Below, in pieces: positions 23,071 through 31,041 of a DNA stretch of 64,000 bases. The DNA is from Chloroflexota bacterium (lineage in GTDB: Bacteria; Chloroflexota; Dehalococcoidia; JACPQD01), in contig JACPQD010000093.1 in assembly GCA_016190665.1 (NCBI GenBank), forward strand, positions 1 to 64,000, read 5' to 3'. The translations under genes and the position numbers were made by a program. The notes beneath the pieces are model-generated. The model worked only from the letters and a program-made list of their open reading frames with translations. It searched no databases and was not told the DNA's origin. How positions within the stretch are numbered: position 1 is the stretch's first letter; each line of letters opens with the position of its first letter.

Positions 23071-26067
23071 TCAACATCCGTTGACGCCGTGCTCCTCCAC
23101 CAGCTTCCTCTCCTCTTCCGTCAGCTCGTATAAATCATACACCAGATTATCTATCTCCCTGTCGGTGAGCGCTATTTCGTGCTCCATGTGCGCCCGCTCC
23201 TGATCGTGCACCTCTCCCTTGGCCGCCAGGCGCTTATGCAGCTCCAGCATGCGCTCCACCAGGGCGACCAGGCGGTCGTGCATCTGCTTATCATCAGGGC
23301 TGTTGAAGTCGATGCGGCGGATGGGAAGCGGCTCCAAGAATTGCCGATTGGCCGAGCGGAAGCCCCCTCTGAAGGGAGGGCTAATCTGAGCGTGGTAGAA
23401 GTCGAGCAAGCGGCCATTCAGGAGCCCAGCTACATACGAATAGTTCTCAGGGGTCGCTTCCTTCAATAGAAGGCCGCCAACATCGACGTTGTCCAGATAG
23501 TACTCGCCCTTACTGTCAAAGAAGGCGTGCAACCGATGAATAAGCCTGGGTATTGCCAGCTTCGCCAAGTCATGAAGGGCCAGGTTCTTCGGATACACGT
23601 AGGCGTACCACTGCTCACGGCGCATCTTTCCGCCTTCCCGCTCTTCCAAGACCTGCCTGTTTTCATTCAAGTAGGCCCAGCACCTCGGATACATGTTCTC
23701 GAATTCCTCTGGGCCGATTAGAGCCGCCTTGCCGTCTCTCACGTCATATGGGAAAAGCAGAAGCTGGCCCGTTGCCGGCGAAGAGTAGCGGTGTGTGTTT
23801 TGGCCGCTGAGGAGTGGCTTCAGAAGCGCCCCTTCGAGTTCGTAGCGGGAACGCGTCTGGGAAGAGCGAACTGTGAGGAGGCCGTCTTTTTCCCCCAATC
23901 GATCCAGGACATACACCTTGTCGGCGCTCGTTTGCAGCCCCACGAATGTCTTGTCTGCCACTTCTCTTAAGGGTACCGCCTTGGCGAAGAGTTTGTCTGT
24001 CAAGGGGTCACCGTCTTCCTGTGGCGGCCAAAAACCCTTGGTCAAGGCATGCTGAGAGGCTACCCGTTCAAGGCGGTCCCCGGCATCTCCCAGACCACCG
24101 CCAGGCGGCGGGTCCTTCCGAAGTAGAGAGTAGTAGAGAAGTTTTTCGGCCTTGCCTTTGCGCAAGATGAGCAGAATTGGGTAGGTGGTGGCCTCCTCGA
24201 AGACCTGCAGGGCAGAGAGGTCAATTATCTCCTCGACGGTGCAGGTGTTATGGATGTCATGGCAAAGCTTTTTCCCGTAGTCGGACTTCAGGAACTTACC
24301 GGAGGTGATGAAGCCCAAATAGCCGCCGGGCTTCAGCAGGCGGATCGCCTGCTCGATGAACAGGATGTAGATGTCAAAGGAGCCAAAGGCAGTGGCAAAA
24401 TTCCGGCGGTAGTAGTCGGCTTCCTGCCTGTCCAGGGTTTGAATGCGGACGTAGGGCGGGTTGCCGATCACCAGGTCGAAGCCGCCTTGCCCCATTATCT
24501 CGGGGAATTCCTGTTCCCAGTTCAGCGGATGCTTCTGCCGCCAGGCGTCGCCGAAGTGCGGGCGTAGCTCGGCCTCGCCGCCCGAGATCAGCGAGTTGCC
24601 TTGTATTATGTTGTCCTTTAGACTCGGCAACGTCTCCCGCTTGGCCACGCACCTCAGCATAAGGTTCAGCCGGGCAATCTCCACTGCTTGCCGATCGAGG
24701 TCGACGCCATAGATGTTTCTGGTAAGAATCCCCAGCCTGTGATAATGGTCAAGGTCTGAGACTGGCTTGCCCTCGACCTCTGAGTGATAGCGCAGGAGAG
24801 CGTCGAAGGCGCCGATAAGGAAGGAGCCTGAGCCAGAGGCCGCGTCGAGGACCCTCACGTTCAGATTTTCGTGGTGACTATGCTCCTCGAGGTACCGGGC
24901 GAGAGTCTGCTTAACAATGTAGTCCACTACCCACTTGGGCGTATAGTAGATCCCGTGCTCCTTCCGTTTTTCACGCTTCGCCTCCACCCTTATCTCGGGC
25001 ACATCGAGGCCCAGCGCCAACTGACTCTGTCGGCGGATGGCTCGTTCCCTGGTGACGCCGGCCACGTGGCCCAGGTACTGCTCGTAGACCCTCCCCAGGA
25101 CGTCGGCATCGATAACCGAGAAGTCGTAAGCGGCAAGGCTCCGCGGCGGCTCGTAGAGGCCACGCAGCACATCTACGAGAATGTCATCCAGCGCGCCGCC
25201 TATTTTGAGAACTTCGTCCGCCCAGGCAAGTGGGGCAAAAAGGTCGGAATCATAAGAGCCGTCATAGTCGGCAAAAATCTTCTCGATCATCGCCGCCAGG
25301 CCGTCAGGCACAGCGCGTTGCTGCCACTGATGCAACGAGGCCCTCAGAAAGGCATCTTCAATACGCCGGTCTTCGCACGTCCGGATGAAGATCAAGCGGT
25401 TCAGCAGCCGCTGGATGGCCTCGTCCACCTGCTCGCGTGACAGGTCAGAGCGCATGCGGGAGATGCCGTTGAAAAGGCGCTCCCGCCATTGCTTCAGTTG
25501 GGCGAAAAGGCTTTTCTCCACCGGTAGACGCGGGCGCATGCCTCCCCAGGTTTGGGCGTGCCGGTCAAGGTCACCTGACAACAGTGCCTCCCTTGAAAGC
25601 AACCCGAGAGGAGAAGCAGCCTGGAGATAGGACTCGAAGGTAAGATTGAGAACCCTGGCTTGGCTAAGGTCAGGGGTTTCCCATTCGGCGTTGAAAACCT
25701 GGAGCCCGGCAAAGTTGCAAAGTACCGCCCACGTGACGCCTTTGTTGTAAGCGTAGGTAATCACCTGTTTGGCGTATTCGGGGTTGTGGATATCCTCGTC
25801 CAGCTGCTTCGCTTCCAGGTAGAATCGTACAATTCCGTTCACCTTGAAGGCGTAGTCGGCGCGGCCGCCGGAAACCGGGGCCTCGAAATCAACCTCGTTT
25901 CTCTGCACATTGCGCATGTCCCAGCCGAGCACGGCGAAGAGCGGATCGATGAAGTCGTTGCGGGTCTGCGTCTCGTTGTAAGCGCGACGCTGGCGAAGAG
26001 TCAGGCCCTCATATTTAGCAAGGAGGGCTGAGATTGCGCCCCGTGACGTCTCAGGCAGTTCAGTCAA
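23071..26067 (-). CDS. Type IIG restriction-modification enzyme (Eco57I-like), copy 2
   Basis: 998-residue paralogue of the preceding gene. The N-terminal nuclease motif is GGRADYAFKVNGIVRFYLEA followed by KQL (Asp then ExK). Methyltransferase motif I is LDAASGSGSFL (Ala instead of the usual Pro-Ala-Cys context) and motif IV NPPY. The recognition region differs from copy 1, implying another DNA site, while the last 90 residues and the ISGGEAELRP...FGD block are almost the same. TTG 26067 is preceded by GAGGAAACGC. Two linked single-chain systems of different specificity suggest a defence locus built by duplication. Confidence 0.92.
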   Translation of the reverse strand: MTELPETSRGAISALLAKYEGLTLRQRRAYNETQTRNDFIDPLFAVLGWDMRNVQRNEVDFEAPVSGGRADYAFKVNGIVRFYLEAKQLDEDIHNPEYAKQVITYAYNKGVTWAVLCNFAGLQVFNAEWETPDLSQARVLNLTFESYLQAASPLGLLSREALLSGDLDRHAQTWGGMRPRLPVEKSLFAQLKQWRERLFNGISRMRSDLSREQVDEAIQRLLNRLIFIRTCEDRRIEDAFLRASLHQWQQRAVPDGLAAMIEKIFADYDGSYDSDLFAPLAWADEVLKIGGALDDILVDVLRGLYEPPRSLAAYDFSVIDADVLGRVYEQYLGHVAGVTRERAIRRQSQLALGLDVPEIRVEAKREKRKEHGIYYTPKWVVDYIVKQTLARYLEEHSHHENLNVRVLDAASGSGSFLIGAFDALLRYHSEVEGKPVSDLDHYHRLGILTRNIYGVDLDRQAVEIARLNLMLRCVAKRETLPSLKDNIIQGNSLISGGEAELRPHFGDAWRQKHPLNWEQEFPEIMGQGGFDLVIGNPPYVRIQTLDRQEADYYRRNFATAFGSFDIYILFIEQAIRLLKPGGYLGFITSGKFLKSDYGKKLCHDIHNTCTVEEIIDLSALQVFEEATTYPILLILRKGKAEKLLYYSLLRKDPPPGGGLGDAGDRLERVASQHALTKGFWPPQEDGDPLTDKLFAKAVPLREVADKTFVGLQTSADKVYVLDRLGEKDGLLTVRSSQTRSRYELEGALLKPLLSGQNTHRYSSPATGQLLLFPYDVRDGKAALIGPEEFENMYPRCWAYLNENRQVLEEREGGKMRREQWYAYVYPKNLALHDLAKLAIPRLIHRLHAFFDSKGEYYLDNVDVGGLLLKEATPENYSYVAGLLNGRLLDFYHAQISPPFRGGFRSANRQFLEPLPIRRIDFNSPDDKQMHDRLVALVERMLELHKRLAAKGEVHDQERAHMEHEIALTDREIDNLVYDLYELTEEERKLVEEHGVNGC

Positions 26068-26070
26068 AGC

Positions 26071-26256
26071 GTTTCCTCACCCTGCGCTCATTCATTATTC
26101 ATCATTCCGCATTGGTATGAAAATAGGAATTCGCACACACACCGCGCACTAAAGTACGCGGTATACCCCGTACTTCAGTGCAGGGTATAAAAACACACAA
26201 TTCTCATGGTTGGTGGTGCCCCGTCGCAATCGGGGTATGGACGATTCATCACTTAT
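26071..26256. repeat. Leader of type IIG gene 2 with REP-like palindromes
   Basis: Homologous to 22911-23050. Contains CCGCGCACTAAAGTACGCGG at 26142-26161, an adjacent inverted variant CCCCGTACTTCAGTGCAGGG at 26166-26185, and the hairpin CCCCG-TCGCAAT-CGGGG at 26219-26235. The stems could influence expression or simply be repeats carried with the gene. Confidence 0.75.
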
Positions 26257-26264
26257 CCGCTACC

Positions 26265-27317
26265 CTACCTCACCCTCTTGACCGCCGCTATCCTCTCTTC
26301 CGCTATCTTCTCCGCGGCGCGGGCGGTGGTGATGCCCTCGGATTTGGCCCGCGCGATGACGCGCTCCATGGTCTGGTAGATGCTCATCACCTTCTCCCGA
26401 GAGGCGTCAGCGTTGTAGCCGGTAAGCTCCAGGGAGAGGTTAATCACCCCCCCAGCGTTGAGGATGAAGTCGGGACCGTAGAGGATGCCTCGCTCGGCCA
26501 GCCGCTCAGCATCAGCGTCCTCCAGAAGCTGGTTGTTCGCGCCACCAGCCACTATCTGGCACTTGAGGCGCGGGATGGTTCTGGAATTCAGGATGCCGCC
26601 CAGGGCGCAAGGTGCGAAGACATCGCACTCGACGTCGTAGATGCCCTCCGGGTCTACAATCTCAGCGCCGAACTCCTCTCTTGCCCTCCGGACGCTGTCG
26701 GCATATATGTCAGCGGCGACAATCGTGGCGCCCGCCAGCTTGAGGTGCTTGGCGAGTTGGTAGCCCACCTTCCCCATTCCCTGAATGGCTACTGTCTTGC
26801 CCTTGACGGAATCGGTCCCGAAGACCTCTTTGGCGCAGGCCCTCATGCCACTGTAGATGCCCAGGCCGGTGGGGGGCGTGGAATCACCGCTGCCGCCCAT
26901 GTGGACGGGCACGCCGAAGACATGCTTCGTCTGCGTGCGGATATACTCCATATCACGCATGTCGCTGCCCACGTCGTCGGTGGTGATATAGCGTCCGCCC
27001 AGCGATTCCGTGAAACGACCAAAGGCGCGCATCATGGCCTCGTTCTTGTCCTTGTGAGCGTCGGCGATGATGACGGCCTTGCCCCCACCCACCATGAGGC
27101 CGGCCGCTGAGGACTTGTAGGTCATGGCGCGCGCCAGGCGCAGCACGTCGAGGACCGCGTCTTCCTCGGAGGCGAAGGGCCAGACGCGCGCCCCGCCCAA
27201 GGCGGGACCCAGCGTGGTATCGTGGACCGCTATGATGGCTCTCAGGCCGACGGCCTTATCGGTGTAAAAGGCCAGCTCTTCGTACTCGTATTCGTCCATG
27301 TAATCAAGGATGTTCAT
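26265..27317 (-). CDS. Leucine/valine dehydrogenase family protein
   Basis: 350-residue member of the Glu/Leu/Phe/Val dehydrogenase family. Substrate-domain landmarks are LGPALGGARVWPF, the catalytic-lysine region MTYKSSAAGLMVGGGKAV and TTDDVGSDM. The Rossmann domain has VAIQGMGKVGYQLAKHL (glycine pattern GxGxxG). The length and the LGGARVW motif fit leucine or valine dehydrogenase better than glutamate dehydrogenase. It would interconvert branched-chain amino acids and 2-oxo acids with NAD. ATG 27317 has GAGAGAGGA upstream. Confidence 0.88.
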   Translation of the reverse strand: MNILDYMDEYEYEELAFYTDKAVGLRAIIAVHDTTLGPALGGARVWPFASEEDAVLDVLRLARAMTYKSSAAGLMVGGGKAVIIADAHKDKNEAMMRAFGRFTESLGGRYITTDDVGSDMRDMEYIRTQTKHVFGVPVHMGGSGDSTPPTGLGIYSGMRACAKEVFGTDSVKGKTVAIQGMGKVGYQLAKHLKLAGATIVAADIYADSVRRAREEFGAEIVDPEGIYDVECDVFAPCALGGILNSRTIPRLKCQIVAGGANNQLLEDADAERLAERGILYGPDFILNAGGVINLSLELTGYNADASREKVMSIYQTMERVIARAKSEGITTARAAEKIAEERIAAVKRVR

Positions 27318-27324
27318 GCGTCCT

Positions 27325-27450
27325 CTCTCAGCAGTCAGCTTTCAGCGTTCAGCTATCAGCGCCCCACCCCACCCGAGTTCTTCGCCAGCCACCTCAAGGC
27401 GTATCGTCCCTCCCTCTTCAGGGAAGGGATAAGAGGGAGAGGTCCAGAGG
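27325..27450. repeat. Composite repeats downstream of herA
   Basis: A 'cagtcagctttcagcgttcagctatcagc' type run (27330-27361) is followed by CCCTCCCTCTTCAGGGAAGGG with 'ataagagggagaggt' (27408-27444), the same element as near 17671. No gene. Confidence 0.6.
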
Positions 27451-29103
27451 TTATCCCCACAAGTCCTTCGCATCGGCCCGGCCGCTTTTCTTCACCTCAT
27501 CCGCGTCCTTCAGGCCGAAGCGCTTGTAGGACTCCGGCGAGCCGTATTCCCGGGTCTTCACGACCACCGGCATGGGCACGGCATGGCCAAAGACCAGCGC
27601 CTGCTGTTTGGTCTCCAGCTTGGCCAGCACGGACTTGAGTTCGCTCTTTCCCGACGCCCCGGCCAGGACCGCATCGATATCTTTCTCGTTGTCCAGCAGA
27701 CAGACGATCTTGGTGCCTATCTGCGACATCACTTCTTCATCTATGCCGCTGGGGCGCTGGTCGATGACCAGCAGCGTGACGTTGTACTTGCGCATTTCGC
27801 GGGCGATCGTCCCGAAGATGGTCTGCTGCGCCACCTGCGGATTGAGGAACTTGTGCGCCTCCTCGATGGTGATGACCAGCGGCCGCGGCTTGTCGGCGTC
27901 GCTCTTAGCCTGCTCGACCATGTCGCGATAGCGGTCGTAAATTCGCCGGGTGAGCACATTGGCGACCAGCACATAGGCGGTGAGATTGTTGCTGTAGCCG
28001 CCAAACTCCAAGACAACGTTCTTGCCGCTGCCCACAAACTCCAGTATGCGGGCCACCGAGTTCTTGGGCGCCTCCTCCTGCAGAAATTTCAAGCGCCGCA
28101 AGGGATGCAAGTGCCGATACAGGGCGTCCAGGGTCGCGGCGTTCTCGCCAAGGTCCTCAGCCAGGTCTTTCACGTCCTTGAGATTTATGTCAAGGAATGC
28201 TTTCAGCCACTTCCGGTCGCCATAGTGGCTGGCAAGCCGGTAACAGGCTTGGACGCCGTTATCGGTGAGACCCAGGGTATCCCGCAGCATAGCGATATCG
28301 TCCGGCTCGATGGCATCGTAGCCAATGACAACTTCTTCGTCAATGACCACGCCGCGCCGCATCGAGTTCTCCTTATCCAGGGTGAAAATGGCCACCTTGG
28401 ACTGGAAGAAAGGCTTCAGCGCCTTGACTTTGTGGCCGGACTCGCTGCTCGCTTCCCATCCGTAGTCGTTATGCATATCGAAGATGAGGTTGGCGGCGGC
28501 GTCCTTCTGGATCATCTCGATGAGGAGCAGGCGCGCCAGAAAGGTCTTGCCCGTGCCGCTCTTGCCGAAGACGCCGTTGCTGCGCTGGACGAAGCGCTCC
28601 ATATCTATGCAGACCTTGGTCTCCATGTCCAGCGGGTTGCCGATGTAGATATGCTTAACATCGTCATTGCCGAAGATCTGCTGCATGTCCTGGTCCGAGG
28701 CCAAACCAACCTTCGAGAAATGGGCCGGCACCGTCTTCACCGGCTGCGGTCCCTCGATCAGACTGGAGGCGCCCATGGTGAGCATCGGCGCCACGTGGAG
28801 CGACCCGTAAGTGCCCGTCCCCGCGATAACCTCGGCGATGAAGGGGTCAGAGACGTCGGGCGGAGTCACAGTGAACTGTTGATTAATGGCCCCAAGCGAG
28901 ACATCGGTAATCATGCCGAAGAAGCGCTGCCGCTCGCCCTGAATAGCAACGTAGTTGCCCACCTTCATCTCCTCGATGGATACGAAGGGGTCCAGCCTCA
29001 CCTCCAGCCCCTCTTTCAAGGAACCGGCGACCACGATGCCGAGACGCTCCGCGCCGCCGACGGCAGATGTCATGCCTGGCTCTAAGAAAAGCTCATCAAC
29101 CAT
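27451..29103 (-). CDS. herA: HerA-type hexameric DNA translocase
   Basis: 550-residue HerA/FtsK-superfamily ATPase. The N-terminal HAS-barrel (about 15-95) is followed by the ATPase with Walker A GKSGTGKT at 180-187, Walker B PLVITIEEAHKFL and the arginine-containing REMRKYNVTLLVIDQRPSGI segment. HerA pumps DNA into the NurA nuclease during end resection, and HerA-NurA-like pairs also act in phage defence. NurA is encoded two genes upstream. ATG 29103 overlaps the preceding gene by 8 bases, so both are coupled. Confidence 0.93.
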   Translation of the reverse strand: MVDELFLEPGMTSAVGGAERLGIVVAGSLKEGLEVRLDPFVSIEEMKVGNYVAIQGERQRFFGMITDVSLGAINQQFTVTPPDVSDPFIAEVIAGTGTYGSLHVAPMLTMGASSLIEGPQPVKTVPAHFSKVGLASDQDMQQIFGNDDVKHIYIGNPLDMETKVCIDMERFVQRSNGVFGKSGTGKTFLARLLLIEMIQKDAAANLIFDMHNDYGWEASSESGHKVKALKPFFQSKVAIFTLDKENSMRRGVVIDEEVVIGYDAIEPDDIAMLRDTLGLTDNGVQACYRLASHYGDRKWLKAFLDINLKDVKDLAEDLGENAATLDALYRHLHPLRRLKFLQEEAPKNSVARILEFVGSGKNVVLEFGGYSNNLTAYVLVANVLTRRIYDRYRDMVEQAKSDADKPRPLVITIEEAHKFLNPQVAQQTIFGTIAREMRKYNVTLLVIDQRPSGIDEEVMSQIGTKIVCLLDNEKDIDAVLAGASGKSELKSVLAKLETKQQALVFGHAVPMPVVVKTREYGSPESYKRFGLKDADEVKKSGRADAKDLWG

Positions 29104-29680
29104 GGCCTATCCTCTTCAGGATGGCACTGAGACGATTAAGCTCGCCCCCCAGCAGTATGGCCAGCTCCTTACCCGCGCCGACCAGAAACTGGCGTCTGTC
29201 GTCGTGGGCCTGGGCAGCGGACCGCAGGCAGGCGGCGACAAGCTCATCAGTGGAGACGGCGCCCTTGGCGCCCGTCAGTATGTACAGAAAATCAAAGGAA
29301 TGGGTGAACTGGCGCACTTCCTCAAGCTCGCACACACAAACGAAGCCATGCACCCGACCTGGCCGCGGCGGCAGGTAATGATACCAGCTCTCCTCCTCAT
29401 GGTGGCCCACCACCAGCGCCCTGAAGATAGTGCGAAAGAGGTGGGCGAGCTGGGGGTTCTCGCGATAGATCTCCTCCTCGCTCTCCACATCCCTGCCCAG
29501 GGCCAGCGGACGACGGCCCGGGTCCAGGCTTTCCGTCTCGCTCCAGCAGACCACGCCGAAGATGTCCACGCCGCCGTCCACAATCTTGACCAGGCTGCCC
29601 AGCGGAGGCGCGCAGTTCAGCTCGTAGCATTCCGCGGTGAACTCCGCAGTGGTCGCCCCGATGACCTCGCCAATCCTCAA
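29096..29680 (-). CDS. HAS-barrel-like accessory protein of the HerA-NurA block
   Basis: 194-residue protein. The N-terminal part (MRIGEVIGATTAEFTAECYE, then GSLVKIVDG and DIFGVVCWSE) looks like a beta-barrel similar to the HAS domain at the HerA N-terminus. The C-terminal half is helical (STDELVAACLRSAAQAHDDR region). I do not know a biochemical assignment. It sits between nurA and herA on the same strand and overlaps herA by 8 bases, which points to a structural partner of the translocase or nuclease. Confidence 0.75.
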   Translation of the reverse strand: MRIGEVIGATTAEFTAECYELNCAPPLGSLVKIVDGGVDIFGVVCWSETESLDPGRRPLALGRDVESEEEIYRENPQLAHLFRTIFRALVVGHHEEESWYHYLPPRPGRVHGFVCVCELEEVRQFTHSFDFLYILTGAKGAVSTDELVAACLRSAAQAHDDRRQFLVGAGKELAILLGGELNRLSAILKRIGHG

Positions 29681-29684
29681 ATTC

Positions 29685-29844
29685 CGCTCTCCTCGCTTCC
29701 CGCTTCTCGCTCTCGCTTCTGATTCTCTGTTAACATGGATGGGCAGGATAGACAGGATAAGAGCCGGACCAGAAAATCCTGAATATCCTGTTCATCCATG
29801 TTTGAAGGGACTTCCTGCTTCTCGCTCCGCGCTTCGCGCTTCTC
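29685..29844. repeat. Nested inverted repeats ('gcttctcgc' and 'acaggat')
   Basis: The outer part is made of CGCTTCCCGCTTCTCGCTC-like words on both sides (29697-29721 and 29813-29845). The inner part is CATGGATGGGCAGGATAGACAGGAT facing ATCCTGAATATCCTGTTCATCCATG (about 29736-29802). Together they form a long imperfect hairpin between nurA and the HAS-like gene. Confidence 0.7.
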
Positions 29845-31041
29845 CTAGACCCATCGCGTCCGTTTGCTCTGGCTCTTGAGCGACGTACTTGTAGACAGGC
29901 GCCCCTGCGTCAGGATTCTATCCACCATATGCCAGAAGTGCTCGCGCTCGGGGCCGGTGATCACTGCGCGCTCGTGGGCCTCAGACAGGGCCACCGGGTA
30001 GCCCTGGCCGCGACGACACTGATTTACCGCTATGGCATGCGTCATGTCGAGGAGCGTACGGTTCTCCGCCACCCACCGGGGCAACTCCAGGCGAGCCACT
30101 TCCTCCTCCGCCCTCACATAGAAAAAGCACACCTCGTGCTCACGATAATGTTTCATGACGTGAGAGCGGCTGGCAAAGACAGGTGATCTCTCCCCCGGCT
30201 TGAGCGACTGGGCGAATATATCTCTATCGACAACCCCAGCAACAGCGTCACAGGCTCGCTCCGAGAAACGCTTGCCCGAACAGGCGCGGTCGCAGTCGAC
30301 GCGAGGGTCAGGACAGGCGGCGATGCGCAGCGCATCGACGACATCAGTGGCGCGTGGGAAGCTGATGTAGCTGGCCACGGCCAGCGGGGAGGACTTGCTC
30401 CTCTCTCTCATGGCATCCAGGCTACTCAGAAGTCCTTCCTCCAGCAAAGCCTTACGGACAAAGTCGGGCGTCTCTTTGCCACCCAGGCTCCAGAGAATAA
30501 GCGTCCCATCCAGAAGGCCCATCGCGGGTCCCTCAGTCTCCTGGCCAAGTGCGGCCAGGGCTTCCACCTCCATAATGGTCCGCTTGGCCCCCAGAAGCGC
30601 GCCCTCCATCTCCCGGGGCCTCTGCGTCCCCTCGGCAGAAGACATCTCAAGCTCCTCTCTCCTGGAATAGAGAGTGGGCCGCGAACGCAACCGCGCCCAG
30701 GGATTGGCGCCATAATGCAGCGTCACTTCGCCGATATTGACCAGGCTGCAACGCAACGGGCGATGCCGGTCAACATCGATATGGGAGCCATCCGTAGCGA
30801 TCACCGTGAAGTCGGAAGGGCAGGGCGGCGGTGGATAGGCGGCGCACAACCCTTCCACCAGGCCCGCCGGGAGCCAGGTGGTCTTGCTGGAGGCGATCTT
30901 CTGGGCGAGGGCCGCGGCATCCGCGGCGCCCAGGACCTCCAGGGCCTTGTCCAGACGCCCTTTCCAGTCCATGTGGTCCTGCGCGACCGTATCCGCTATC
31001 GCGGCAACCTGGCCGGCCAGCAAATTCAAGTCCAGAGTCAT
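29845..31041 (-). CDS. nurA: NurA-type nuclease
   Basis: 398-residue NurA-domain protein. The catalytic core shows FTVIATDGSHIDVDRH near residues 78-93 (metal-binding Asp), AMGLLDGTLILW near 172, and a C-terminal DMTHAI region. NurA is an exonuclease/endonuclease that works with HerA on DNA ends. Its ATG shares one base with the selB stop (TGATG), indicating coupling to selB, an unusual partnership that is probably positional. The protein ends KSQSKRTRWV, next to a repeat. Confidence 0.88.
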   Translation of the reverse strand: MTLDLNLLAGQVAAIADTVAQDHMDWKGRLDKALEVLGAADAAALAQKIASSKTTWLPAGLVEGLCAAYPPPPCPSDFTVIATDGSHIDVDRHRPLRCSLVNIGEVTLHYGANPWARLRSRPTLYSRREELEMSSAEGTQRPREMEGALLGAKRTIMEVEALAALGQETEGPAMGLLDGTLILWSLGGKETPDFVRKALLEEGLLSSLDAMRERSKSSPLAVASYISFPRATDVVDALRIAACPDPRVDCDRACSGKRFSERACDAVAGVVDRDIFAQSLKPGERSPVFASRSHVMKHYREHEVCFFYVRAEEEVARLELPRWVAENRTLLDMTHAIAVNQCRRGQGYPVALSEAHERAVITGPEREHFWHMVDRILTQGRLSTSTSLKSQSKRTRWV

